Shown in pieces: positions 28,107 through 36,160 of a stretch of 64,000 bases of DNA. The first letter of the stretch is position 1; each line of letters starts with the position of its first letter. The notes beneath the pieces are model-generated. The model was given only the letters and a program-made list of their open reading frames with translations. It was not told the DNA's origin and made no database searches. Origin of the DNA: Xanthomonas vesicatoria ATCC 35937 (lineage in GTDB: Bacteria; Pseudomonadota; Gammaproteobacteria; Xanthomonadales; Xanthomonadaceae); NCBI RefSeq assembly GCF_001908725.1, contig NZ_CP018725.1, forward strand, positions 2,481,501 through 2,545,500, given 5' to 3'. The position numbers and the translations under genes are program-made.

Positions 28107-28622
28107 ATGAAGCTGCTCAGCCACTTGTTCCGTGCCGGTCACTTCGTGATCCTGGCGTTCTTCGTGCTGTGCGCGGCGGGGCTGGTGGGGATGGCCGGGC
28201 TGGAGTTGTGGCACGGCTTCACTCCCGGCGGGGACATGGTGGTGCGCGACCGCTTCAATGTGGTGCTGGAGGCGATCGGCCTGCTCACCGTGGCGCTGGT
28301 GACGCTGGAACTGGGCCAGACCATCTTCGAAGAAGAGATCCTGCGCGACGTCAAGGTCAGCGGCCCCACCCGCGTGCGCCGCTACCTGTCGCGCTTCTTC
28401 GTGGTGATCGTGATTGCGTTGGCGATCGAGACGCTGGTGTCGATCTTCGAGCTGATGCACGACGACCCGGCTAAGCTGCCGTATGCCGCGGCAGTTGGCT
28501 TGTGCGCAGCGTTGTTGCTGATCGCCTGGGGCGTGTTCGTCAAACTCAATCGCAGCGCCGAAGAGCTGGAACCCGAGGCGATGGAAGAAACCAAGCGCGA
28601 AGACCGCGAGGTCGAGGAATAA
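28107..28622 (+). CDS. Small membrane protein, charged C-terminus
   Basis: 171 residues, three or four predicted helices (about 10-34, 48-70, 94-115 and 128-148), a loop LGQTIFEEEILRDVKVSGPTRVRRYLSRFF between the second and third, and an acidic/basic tail ELEPEAMEETKREDREVEE in the cytoplasm. The layout is similar to the PsiE/DUF-type small inner-membrane proteins found across xanthomonads, but I cannot name a family. The ATG at 28107 begins just before the first helix; upstream in-frame codons are inside the repeat region. It is alone on its strand, so its promoter probably lies in or just after the repeat cluster. Confidence 0.7.
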   Translation: MKLLSHLFRAGHFVILAFFVLCAAGLVGMAGLELWHGFTPGGDMVVRDRFNVVLEAIGLLTVALVTLELGQTIFEEEILRDVKVSGPTRVRRYLSRFFVVIVIALAIETLVSIFELMHDDPAKLPYAAAVGLCAALLLIAWGVFVKLNRSAEELEPEAMEETKREDREVEE

Positions 28623-28769
28623 TCGCGCCTGACAGGCAGTCGTTGGCGATCGTCCGATCTGCGCGCGAACCTGACGACGCAATGCAGTGCACGCGCGCAC
28701 TTTTCGATTTCGAGTGCTGTCCGAGTTTATTTCGCGGCAGCACAGTCGTTCTTCTCAGCCGCTCTCAAC

Positions 28770-29177
28770 CTAGTCAGCAGTCGTTGGCAGCGGCGGAACC
28801 GAGGTCGGCTTGCCGTCGGCGTCGAGCGCGATCATCACGAAGTGCCCGCGCGTGCACAGCTCGCGTGCGCCGCTGAGCAGGTCTTCGGCGATCAGTTCCA
28901 CTTCCACCTTGATCGAGCTGCGCCCCACCGAGACCACGCGCGCGATGGTTTCCACCATCTGGCCCTGGCGGATCGGCAGCTTGAAATCCACCTGGTCCGA
29001 GCGCGCGGTGACGACCGCACGCCGCGCATAACGCGATGCGGCCAGAAACGCAGCCTTGTCCATCCACGCCAGCGCCTGGCCACCGAACAGCGTGCCCATG
29101 TGATTGGTGTGGTTGGGGAACACGATCTCGGCCATACGGGCTTCGATGGGTGGAGAGGTCTGCTGGCTGTCTGACAT
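28770..29177 (-). CDS. Acyl-CoA thioesterase, YciA-like hotdog protein
   Basis: 135 residues, single hotdog domain with the YciA/BFIT core FPNHTNHMGTLFGGQALAWMDKAAFLAA, in which the Asn/His and Asp residues form the hydrolytic site, followed by DQVDFKLPIRQGQMVETIARV and a C-terminal strand block. It should hydrolyse medium to long acyl-CoA in the cytoplasm. The ATG at 29177 gives the usual short polar leader (MSDSQQTSPP). Isolated gene. To its left lies a 147-bp gap without features, to its right a 380-bp gap. Confidence 0.9.
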   Translation of the reverse strand: MSDSQQTSPPIEARMAEIVFPNHTNHMGTLFGGQALAWMDKAAFLAASRYARRAVVTARSDQVDFKLPIRQGQMVETIARVVSVGRSSIKVEVELIAEDLLSGARELCTRGHFVMIALDADGKPTSVPPLPTTAD

Positions 29178-29557
29178 GCGGATATCCAAAGAGGGAGATG
29201 TGCGGCCGCTGCGTGCCGAAGCAATTGCAGCAGTCGGGCACGCACCGGAGATGCCTTCAAGCCGCAGCGGCGTCCGTCCGAACGTAGCGCTGCGGCTGTA
29301 TCGCTGTCCGTCGTGCCGATGCCGGCGCAAATGTGCGTTTGAGTAATGCTGCCGGCTCCACGACATCGACCGACGACCGGCATCCTGTGTGGCTGACGCC
29401 CACGCACTACAGTGCGCGGGCGGTTTTTCCGAGAAGCCATCGGGGCCTGCGCCGCTCCTACGAGAGCGCTGACATTACGTCGTCGCTCGCTTGGCGATAC
29501 GGCGGCGTGTACCGAGATCTTCGATGACGCGCATCGAAGATGATTTATATCGACAAC
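29178..29557. other. Intergenic region without a gene
   Basis: 380 bp between the thioesterase start and the thioredoxin stop. A short element at 29441-29471 (GGGGCCTGCGCCGCTCCTACGAG) resembles the GTAGGAGCGGC-type repeats seen in xanthomonads and pseudomonads. Nothing else is supported. Confidence 0.45.
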
Positions 29558-29884
29558 TCAGAGGCTGCTCTTGACCGCCGCTTCGACCTGCGCCGGCGAC
29601 TGGAAGCCCGGCAGACGCGTCACTTCGGCGCCGTCCTTGAACAACGCCAGGGTCGGCGTCTGCCGCAGGCCCAGCTCGCGGAAGAAGTCTTCGCCCACAA
29701 CCTCCAACTTCACCTTAAGAAGTGCAACGCCTGCGGCGTCCTCGCTCGCGGCGAACTTGTTTAGCGACATGTCGAGCATCTTGCAGCCCGGGCAATTGTC
29801 CTTGTAGTAGTCGACCAGCAAGCGCGGATGCGCGGCCAGGGCAGCGGCGTAGTCGTCAGGGGTGGTGGCGTGGAGCGTCTGCAT
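29558..29884 (-). CDS. Thioredoxin-like protein of the nrd operon
   Basis: 108 residues with a thioredoxin fold and the redox motif CPGC in YYKDNCPGCKMLD; Pro in LRQTPTLALFKDG is the cis-proline. The CPGC pair rather than CGPC is closer to glutaredoxin-like reductants of ribonucleotide reductase. It is the last gene of the nrdA-nrdB operon and overlaps the flavodoxin gene by 29 bp at its start, so the two are probably translated together. A likely role is to re-reduce the NrdA active-site disulfide; this follows from context and has not been shown here. Confidence 0.82.
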   Translation of the reverse strand: MQTLHATTPDDYAAALAAHPRLLVDYYKDNCPGCKMLDMSLNKFAASEDAAGVALLKVKLEVVGEDFFRELGLRQTPTLALFKDGAEVTRLPGFQSPAQVEAAVKSSL

Positions 29885-30350
29885 GGGAGGTGTTCTCGAA
29901 CGGTGTATCGGTGAGGGCAAGAATGTGGTCGGTCCAGCGCTGGATCTTGGTGGCGTCGCGTTCGCCGTGGGGCATCTGTTCGATCTCCAGCCGCGGGTAG
30001 CGCGTGCCGAAGAACGCAGCGATGCGGCGGGCCGCACCGCAGTAGTTCTCTTCGCCCCACTGGGTCTCGCCGGTACCGAACACCGCCAGGCGCTCCGGCT
30101 TGCCGACCGCGGCAACGAGTTGTTCGATGAAGCGCTTCATCTCCGGCGGCGTACGCCCGGCGTTGATGCTCCAGCTGCCGAGGATGTAGAGATCGTGTTC
30201 GGCACCATCCGGGCAGGCCTGCGCCAGCGTCTGGATGTCGGCATCGATCCAGGTTACCGCGTGGCCTTGTTCCTCGCAGCGCGTTTGGATTGCACGCGCG
30301 ACATCGCGGGTGTTGCCGCTTAACGAGGTGTGGGCGAGGAGAATGCGCAT
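29856..30350 (-). CDS. Flavodoxin of the nrd operon
   Basis: 164 residues. FMN phosphate loop HTSLSGNTRDVARAI at residues 7-21, the second loop GSWSINAGRTPPEM and third loop GTGETQWGEENYCGAA, all typical of long-type flavodoxins. Proteins of this kind pass electrons from flavodoxin reductase (an fpr gene lies 5 kb away). Position between nrdB and thioredoxin suggests service to ribonucleotide reductase, for example reducing the diferric-tyrosyl cofactor. It is not NrdI: the NrdI-type sequence FxSxTGNT with its companion NrdF partner is absent. Separated from the ImmA/IrrE-like gene by 13 bp. Confidence 0.85.
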   Translation of the reverse strand: MRILLAHTSLSGNTRDVARAIQTRCEEQGHAVTWIDADIQTLAQACPDGAEHDLYILGSWSINAGRTPPEMKRFIEQLVAAVGKPERLAVFGTGETQWGEENYCGAARRIAAFFGTRYPRLEIEQMPHGERDATKIQRWTDHILALTDTPFENTSHADAPRHHP

Positions 30351-30363
30351 TTCGGAGAAGCAA

Positions 30364-31200
30364 TTACGAGATAACGAGTTTCAATTCTTCAAGACGAATG
30401 GCCATTGCTTCGATGCTGACCCCAAAAGACTCGGACAACGATACGAAGTGGGATCCGTTGTAATAAGTCGAACTCGCAAGCCTCCTAGAGACGTGACGGA
30501 GAGTCGGAAGAGCTTCGATCACTTCGAAAATAGGCTTACTCAACAAAGCAAATGCGGTCTGCTCATCCAGGGCGAAAACACCCAGAAAGCGCGATTTAAA
30601 TTCTTCAGTGAGAAGTTTTTCTGGCAGCAAAAAGTAGGTCGCGAACTTATCCGCTTCGAGCTCGGTCCGACTGCGCGCCTGCCGAGCTCCGTCTAACGGC
30701 TGATCCCGATGTAACCCATTTTGATCGGGATGAAGAATCGCGTGGCCGATCTCATGAGCCGCAGTGAAACGCATGACTCTCGGGTCAGCATCCGTTGCGA
30801 TTTTGATGGATCGGGCCGATTGATCAATTACGCCCGCGACCGAAACTCTGCGGCGGCCGCTGGCCATACAGCCAAGACTAGAATGAAGGGTGAGCTCGAA
30901 GTCCAGCAGCTCCGCGGCAAGCTGCGGGTCTAATACGTCAATCGGGTGCACATTTTGACTCAACCCGAGTTCCGTCCGCTTCTTCCAAATCGCGCGTTGC
31001 AACTCCTTAGCCTGTGCCTCTATCGACTCAAAGCTATGGCTTTTCTTCGTAGAGAACGTCTTTCCGTCCAATCTCGCAAAACGATATCGATTCAGATCAT
31101 TACCCGCTTGCCAGCACTCTTCAATTTCTTCCATGTGCGCGTACGGGTTCTGCAGCCGCATGCGACTAGACGAGATGCGTGGATCCAATCGCTTGCTCAT
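30364..31200 (-). CDS. ImmA/IrrE-family zinc metallopeptidase, low-GC insert in the nrd operon
   Basis: 278 residues with a zincin HEIGH motif (His149, Glu150, His153) and a likely third ligand in ELEADKFATYFLLP, the signature of ImmA/IrrE (DUF955) peptidases. Such enzymes cleave a partner repressor, for example ImmR or DdrO, and are often found with XRE proteins in phages, ICEs or toxin-antitoxin modules. No such partner is encoded here. Base composition and codon use (many AT-ending codons) are clearly lower in GC than the neighbours, so it was probably acquired. It sits 48 bp after nrdB and 13 bp before the flavodoxin gene, on the same strand. Upstream CGGGGG may be its ribosome binding site. 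Confidence 0.86.
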   Translation of the reverse strand: MSKRLDPRISSSRMRLQNPYAHMEEIEECWQAGNDLNRYRFARLDGKTFSTKKSHSFESIEAQAKELQRAIWKKRTELGLSQNVHPIDVLDPQLAAELLDFELTLHSSLGCMASGRRRVSVAGVIDQSARSIKIATDADPRVMRFTAAHEIGHAILHPDQNGLHRDQPLDGARQARSRTELEADKFATYFLLPEKLLTEEFKSRFLGVFALDEQTAFALLSKPIFEVIEALPTLRHVSRRLASSTYYNGSHFVSLSESFGVSIEAMAIRLEELKLVIS

Positions 31201-31248
31201 GGTGCCCCCGTACTAAGTGGAATTACTGAGAGGTGCTGAAGTTCCGCG

Positions 31249-32298
31249 TCAGAGATCGTCGAAGCCGTTATCTGAGTTGGTCTTCTTGTACGACGCATTC
31301 CGCATCTCGAAGAAGTCGGTCTTGGTCTCGGTGAAGTTGTCGGCGTAGGCCTTGATCCAGGGCATCACGTTGTCGTTGGCGCCTTCGTACAGCTTTTCGA
31401 TGCCTAGCATGCCGGCCATCTTGTTGGCGCGGTACTTCACGTAGCGGATCATCTCGTCGACGTCGATGCCGTCGATGCCGTCCAGCACTTCGGCCGTCCA
31501 CACCGTTTCCAGGTCGATCGCGTGCTCGAACGCCTTGTGCACGTAATCGGTGAGTTGGTCGCCCTGCAGCGCCTGGTTCTCGCCGATGATGGCGCGAATC
31601 AGCTCACTGATGAACTTCGAGTGCGCCAGCTCATCGCGGTTGATGAAACTGATGATCTTGCCGGTGCCGGTCATGCGGTTCTGGCGCACCAGATTGTAGA
31701 AATACGCAAAGCCGGAGTAGAAGTTGATGCCTTCCAGGATCGAGGACTGGATCAGCGCGCGGATCAGCGTTTCGGCCGTCTTGTCGCGCATGAAGTCTTC
31801 GTAGGCGCCCATGATCGGCGCATTGCGCTTGATGATGGTCGGGTGCGTGCGCGCGATTTCGAACACGCGGTTCTGGTCGGCCAGGCCGGTGATCGAAGCC
31901 AGCACGTAGCTGTAGCTCTCGTTATGGATCACTTCCTGCTGGCCGATGATCGCAGCATTGGCATGCGCGGCCGGGTCGGTGATGTATTCGGCGACGTTAT
32001 AGATGAAGCGTGTCTGCGGCGAATCCAGCGTGGCCAGCAAGCCGATGATCGAATCGTAGGCGTTCTTTTCGCGCGACGACAGCTCGTTGTACTGGCGCGC
32101 GTCGCCCTTCATGTCCACTTCGTCAGGGATCCAGAAGTTGGTCGACAGTTCCTTGTACGCCCGATAGAAGGACGGGTACGGGATGTCGTTCCAGTTGAGG
32201 ATGCCCGAGGTCTGACCGTTGATGATGCTGGTCGAACGGTTCGGGTGACGCGGCTCAAGAATTTTGATGCGTTCAAGCGGTGTTGCGGACAGGGCCAT
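31249..32298 (-). CDS. nrdB: Class Ia ribonucleotide reductase beta subunit
   Basis: 349 residues. The radical Tyr129 lies in QQEVIHNESYSYVL, where Glu122 and His125 are iron ligands (E115, H118 and Y122 in E. coli), and Asp92 in ATLDS is the first ligand. Later ligands appear in the IINRDE-like FINRDELAHSKF block. The C-terminal SDNGFDDL docks into NrdA. The tyrosine is conserved, so a normal tyrosyl-radical cofactor is expected. It is the second gene of the operon, 147 bp after nrdA. Confidence 0.96.
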   Translation of the reverse strand: MALSATPLERIKILEPRHPNRSTSIINGQTSGILNWNDIPYPSFYRAYKELSTNFWIPDEVDMKGDARQYNELSSREKNAYDSIIGLLATLDSPQTRFIYNVAEYITDPAAHANAAIIGQQEVIHNESYSYVLASITGLADQNRVFEIARTHPTIIKRNAPIMGAYEDFMRDKTAETLIRALIQSSILEGINFYSGFAYFYNLVRQNRMTGTGKIISFINRDELAHSKFISELIRAIIGENQALQGDQLTDYVHKAFEHAIDLETVWTAEVLDGIDGIDVDEMIRYVKYRANKMAGMLGIEKLYEGANDNVMPWIKAYADNFTETKTDFFEMRNASYKKTNSDNGFDDL

Positions 32299-32353
32299 GG
32301 TTCTTTCTCGAATTTCACTGCGCCAATCACGGCGCTATACGTGCTGGAGCAAA

Positions 32354-32372
32354 GCCCCCTGAGTCAGGGGGC
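32354..32372 (-). terminator. Short palindrome between nrdA and nrdB
   Basis: GCCCCCTGA, one base, TCAGGGGGC: a 9-bp inverted repeat in the 147-bp intercistronic gap. No T-run, so mRNA stabilising or partial attenuation is as likely as termination. Confidence 0.4.
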
Positions 32373-32445
32373 GCGCCGAAGGCGCGGGGTGTGGGAGCTG
32401 GTGAAGCAGGGTCCACGGTTCGCAACGCGAACCGTGGAATGCGCT

Positions 32446-34947
32446 TTAGCTCGAACACCACTCACATTCGCTGATGTCGATATCGTTGGAACGCACGTAG
32501 TACGTGGTCTTCAAGCCTTCGCGCCAGGCCGTCATGTGCAGGTCCAGCAACGTGCTCGCACGAATGGTGCTGGGCACGTAGAAGTTGAAGCTGATCGACT
32601 GGTCCACGTGACGCTGGCGACGCGCGTTCTGGCGCACGCTGGCGAACTGGTCGACCTTGTAGGCGCCCTTTTCGTAGTACGGCCAGGTTTCCAGCGACAG
32701 GCCGGGCGCGGCGACCGGACGACGGAAGTCCTTCTTCTCTTCGTAGTAGAACGCGCTGTAGATCGGGTCGATCGAGGCGGTGGAGCCGGCGATCTGCGCG
32801 GTGCTCATGTTCGGCGCCACGGCCAGCATCCACGCATTGCGCACGCCATTGACCGACACCTGCGCCGACAACTCCAGCCACTGCGGGCTGTTGTAGTCAC
32901 GCGCACGGAAGTACTCGCCGTTGTGCCAGTCGCTGCCGCGGAACACGCTATAGGTGCCCTTTTCCTTGGCCAGTTCCATGCTCGCCTGGATGGTCAGATA
33001 GTTGATGCGCTCATACAACTCGTCGCTGTAATCCTCGGCTTCCTTGGCGTTCCAATGAATGGCCTTTTGCGCGAGCAGGTGGTGCCAACCGAAGGTGCCA
33101 AGACCAATGGCGCGGTACTTCTGGTTGGTGATGGTGGCCTGCGGCACGGGGAGCTGATTGAGATCGATCACGTTGTCGAGCATGCGCACCTGGATCGGGA
33201 TCAACCGCTCCAGCACGTCGGCGCCCAGCAGATCTGCCTGGTCGTCCTGCGCGATGATCGCGCGGCCCAGGTTGATCGAGGACAGGTTGCACACGACGAA
33301 GTCGCCCGCCTTCTTGGTGGTGACGATCTGATTGCCGCTGATGATCTCCTGCATCATCCGCGTCGGGCTCATGTTCTGCAGGATCTCGGTGCACAGGTTG
33401 GACGAATAGACCATGCCCTCGTGCTTGTTCGGGTTCTTGCGATTGACTTCATCGCGATAGAACATGAACGGGTTGCCGGTTTCCAGCTGGCTGACCATGA
33501 TGCGCTTGAAGATTTCGATCGCCTTGACGGTCTTGCGCGTGATGCGCTCGTCGGCAACGACTTCTTCGTACTTGCGACGGAAGCTGCTGTTAGCGTCGCC
33601 CTTCTTCTCGTCATAGAAGTCCTGCAGGTACCAGCCCTTGATCCGCTTCACTTCGTGCGGATCGAACAGGTACCAGTCGCCGCGGCGCTCGACCGCTTCC
33701 ATGAACAGGTCGGGGATGCACACCGAGGTGAACACGTCGTGCGCACGCAGGCGCTGGTCGCCGTTGTTCAGGCGCAAATCCAGGAACGACTCGATGTCGC
33801 GGTGGAAGATGTCCAGGTAGACCGCGATAGCGCCCTTGCGCTGGCCCAGCTGGTCCACCGACACCGCAGTGTTGTTGAGCTGCTTGATCCACGGCACCAC
33901 GCCGCCGGACGAATTGGACACGCCGCGGATCGCCGAACCCGACGAGCGCACATAGCCCAGGTACGCGCCCACGCCGCCGCCGTGCTTGGACACGCGCGCC
34001 ACGTCGGTGTTGGAGTCGTAGATGCCCTGCAGGCTGTCGTCGACGGTGTCGATGAAGCAGCTCGACAGCTGGCCGCCGACCTTACCGGCATTGGCCAGCG
34101 TCGGCGTTGCCACAGTCATGTACAGGTTGGACAGCGCCCAGTAGGCCTCGCCCACCAGCTGCATGCGGCGCTCGCGGCTGCCCTTGCCGGTGCCGATCTC
34201 ATCCTGCATCAGGTACAGCGCGATGGTCAGCCAGCGCTCCTGCGGCAGCTCGAACACACCGCGCGAGTTGTCGGTGGCGAGGTAACGCGTGGCCAGCAGG
34301 TACAGGCCGTTATAGGCGAACAGCTTGTCGCGCTCGGGCTCGATCATCTTGCCGGCTTCGATCAGTTCGTCCTTGGAATAGCGGCGCAGGATGTCGTTGG
34401 AATAGACATTGCGGTCGGCCAGGCTTTCCTGCAGGCCGACGAACGAGCCGTACTTCTGGCTGGCGTCGTAGAAACGGTTGCGGCTGGCGCGCTTGTACAG
34501 GCGGCGCAGGTACAGACGCGCAGCGAAGTGCTCCCATTCCGGGGTGGTCAGATCGACGCGGGCTTCGGCCTCGCGGATCAGGTGGTCGACCAGGTCGTCG
34601 GCGTTGACGCTGTCCTTGCGCTCGACAAAGCCGAACACCGAGCGTTTGTAGTCGGCCACGTCCAGCTGCGGGAACTCGGCATGGATCTGGTCGATCGCGC
34701 GATTCAGGCGCTCGGCCTCGAACGGAATCTTGCGGTTGCCGGCTTCCTTGGTGATCCAGGTGGAGACGGTTTGTTCTTCGATGGTCTGTGCGTGCATTGC
34801 AATGGCTTGGCGGGGGGGCGGCACGACGTCCGACGGGTCGGTCAACTCCGGCGCGCCACAACCGGGTGCACCGACACTGGCCGGAGCGCTGGGGGTGGTG
34901 GCTAAGGTACCGGCGGCGATCGCGGCAAGGGTGTCGTTGGTGGTCAT
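32446..34947 (-). CDS. nrdA: Class Ia ribonucleotide reductase alpha subunit
   Basis: 833 residues. The N-terminal 50 residues are low-complexity, then an ATP-cone-like domain (WITKEAGNRKIPFEAERLNRAI, about 62-150) for allosteric control. In the barrel are GQLSSCFIDT (first redox cysteine), KHGGGVGAYLG, SNLCTEI (active-site cysteine), NLSSINLGR and NPF-type radical-path sequence. The C-terminal shuttle pair is CEWCSS (Cys828 and Cys831). It reduces ribonucleoside diphosphates. The ATG at 34947 follows a GGAGGAC ribosome binding site. First gene of the operon; a 1.2-kb gap upstream holds two NrdR-box-like sites. Confidence 0.96.
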   Translation of the reverse strand: MTTNDTLAAIAAGTLATTPSAPASVGAPGCGAPELTDPSDVVPPPRQAIAMHAQTIEEQTVSTWITKEAGNRKIPFEAERLNRAIDQIHAEFPQLDVADYKRSVFGFVERKDSVNADDLVDHLIREAEARVDLTTPEWEHFAARLYLRRLYKRASRNRFYDASQKYGSFVGLQESLADRNVYSNDILRRYSKDELIEAGKMIEPERDKLFAYNGLYLLATRYLATDNSRGVFELPQERWLTIALYLMQDEIGTGKGSRERRMQLVGEAYWALSNLYMTVATPTLANAGKVGGQLSSCFIDTVDDSLQGIYDSNTDVARVSKHGGGVGAYLGYVRSSGSAIRGVSNSSGGVVPWIKQLNNTAVSVDQLGQRKGAIAVYLDIFHRDIESFLDLRLNNGDQRLRAHDVFTSVCIPDLFMEAVERRGDWYLFDPHEVKRIKGWYLQDFYDEKKGDANSSFRRKYEEVVADERITRKTVKAIEIFKRIMVSQLETGNPFMFYRDEVNRKNPNKHEGMVYSSNLCTEILQNMSPTRMMQEIISGNQIVTTKKAGDFVVCNLSSINLGRAIIAQDDQADLLGADVLERLIPIQVRMLDNVIDLNQLPVPQATITNQKYRAIGLGTFGWHHLLAQKAIHWNAKEAEDYSDELYERINYLTIQASMELAKEKGTYSVFRGSDWHNGEYFRARDYNSPQWLELSAQVSVNGVRNAWMLAVAPNMSTAQIAGSTASIDPIYSAFYYEEKKDFRRPVAAPGLSLETWPYYEKGAYKVDQFASVRQNARRQRHVDQSISFNFYVPSTIRASTLLDLHMTAWREGLKTTYYVRSNDIDISECEWCSS

Positions 34948-35310
34948 GCGTCCTCCATGCGTAGGCACACGAACCCGTTCGGGGACGGGCTGCGACCGGT
35001 TCCGGACTCCCTGGACAGCGATGGCGGTGCGGGACGACCAGCACGCACGACATGAAGTCTGCGGCGGCATCGCCATCACCAGCCATCTCCTCACCGGAGA
35101 TTCCACGGCCGCCACCGCGCGGTGTGCTGTCGCGTGGTGGTCGGTGGCGAAACAACCGCGGCACAACAGGACCACGCCGCCAACTCCAGGCAACGCCCGG
35201 ATGGCTGTAGTCATCGTTGCGACTGCGGCAGGGAGACCATTTCGACCGCGACACTGCCGCGATACGTGCTCCCACTGGTCCGGCCGCCTTGTGCGACCAA
35301 CCACCGACTC

Positions 35311-35357
35311 CCCCAAGATAGTGGGGTGCCGGTGAGGGGTCAACACCAAATGTGGGA
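35311..35357 (-). promoter_or_regulatory. Two NrdR-box-like sites upstream of nrdA
   Basis: Site 1 (35311-35326) reads CCCCACTATCTTGGGG on the minus strand; site 2 (35342-35357) reads TCCCACATTTGGTGTT. Both resemble the NrdR box (CCACTATATCTTGTGG-like), and they are 31 bp apart, three helical turns, as is usual for NrdR pairs. They lie about 370 bp before the nrdA start, implying a long leader. Confidence 0.5.
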
Positions 35358-35699
35358 AAAACCCGCAAACCCTTGTGGCGCAAAGCACTGTCTGACGAAC
35401 GGTCATCTGGAGGGCGCGAACCCGTCCAAGTGGACTGCGCAGTCAAGGCCCAAACCGGCATTTTTGCCAACCAGTTGGGTCCGGTTGGGTTGGCTGCGAC
35501 ACGCATCGATGCTGAAGCCAGTCACAGTTGGCCGTAAGTGCGTCAGGCGGCACCGCACGCCTGGCGCGCCGCTCCGACGCCGGCCCACCCAAGCTGCGGA
35601 AGCAAATTCACCACTGCCGAATCCAGGTGCGCGCCGCCGCTCTATAATTGGCGTTGCGGTCGAGGGCCCTGCAGCAAGAACTCGCAGCGTCGAGGGCGC

Positions 35700-35797
35700 G
35701 GTGCCCTCACCGCTTGCGGGACACGCCGTGAACCCATCCCTGGAGGCTCGGTGGCGGCATCCATGCCGCCACACGGTCCGCAAGCGGCGAGGACACC
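35700..35797. repeat. Long imperfect palindrome, orientation B (copy 1)
   Basis: Outer arms of about 22 bp (GGTGCCCTCACCGCTTGCGG at the left, complement ending at 35797) enclose about 50 bp that hold an inner hairpin GGCGGCAT-CC-ATGCCGCC at 35753-35770. Reverse complement of the copy at 35934-36035 along most of its length (GCGGGACACGCCG, CCCTG.AGGCTC, GCGGCATCCATGCCGC). Confidence 0.75.
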
Positions 35798-35933
35798 GCA
35801 CCAGACAGTTGGTGGGCGCTCATCTGAAAGCTGCCTGTAATGCGTGTGCATCAGACCTGGAGCCAATGCTTCACGATCGAACAAGGCGCATCCGGCACTG
35901 CTCTTACGTTGCGTACCGACCATCTCGACGGGT

Positions 35934-36035
35934 CCTTGCCCGCTCACCGTCGCGGGACCTTACGCGGCATGGATGCCGCGCCAGAGCCTACAGGGACGTA
36001 CTTGCGGCGTGTCCCGCGATGGTGGGCGGGCAAGG
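35934..36035. repeat. Long imperfect palindrome, orientation A (copy 2)
   Basis: 25-bp outer arms, CCTTGCCCGCTCACCGTCGC onward at 35934-35958 and the complement at 36011-36035, with two mismatches. Inner hairpin CGCGGCAT-GG-ATGCCGCG at 35963-35980. 136 bp after copy 1 and in opposite orientation. Confidence 0.75.
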
Positions 36036-36160
36036 GCACTGCAGCCAAGCCACAGAAGTCGCGGCACCCATTCGCCAGCAGCACCCGACCTATCGCTACG
36101 AAGGCGCTGTCAGGCCGCTCTCAGGTGACAGCATTAGACCCTGAGCACAGCAGTGCAACA

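Larger units (their letters stand above)
34948..36160. other. 1.2-kb region upstream of nrdA: NrdR-like sites and paired palindromes
   Basis: No gene with a plausible start, ribosome binding site and codon usage is visible in this 1.2 kb. It holds two NrdR-box-like sites (about 35.31-35.36 kb), and two long palindromic repeats in opposite orientation (35700-35797 and 35934-36035). The stretch 34950-35300 carries nothing I can identify and may be the nrdA leader. Confidence 0.6.

Noticed and set aside
29856..30350. NrdI annotation for the flavodoxin
   Set aside because: No NrdI-type FMN loop and no NrdE/NrdF partner; the neighbouring reductase is class Ia and this is a conventional flavodoxin.
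30364..31200. Prophage or integrative element remnant
   Set aside because: Only one gene of the type is present, with no integrase, phage structural gene or att-like repeats beyond a 6-bp match. It is treated as a single acquired gene.
31522..34905. Very long open frame (1127 codons) on the plus strand
   Set aside because: It lies antisense to nrdB/nrdA, which have clear catalytic motifs; the frame is an effect of the GC-rich third codon positions of the real genes.
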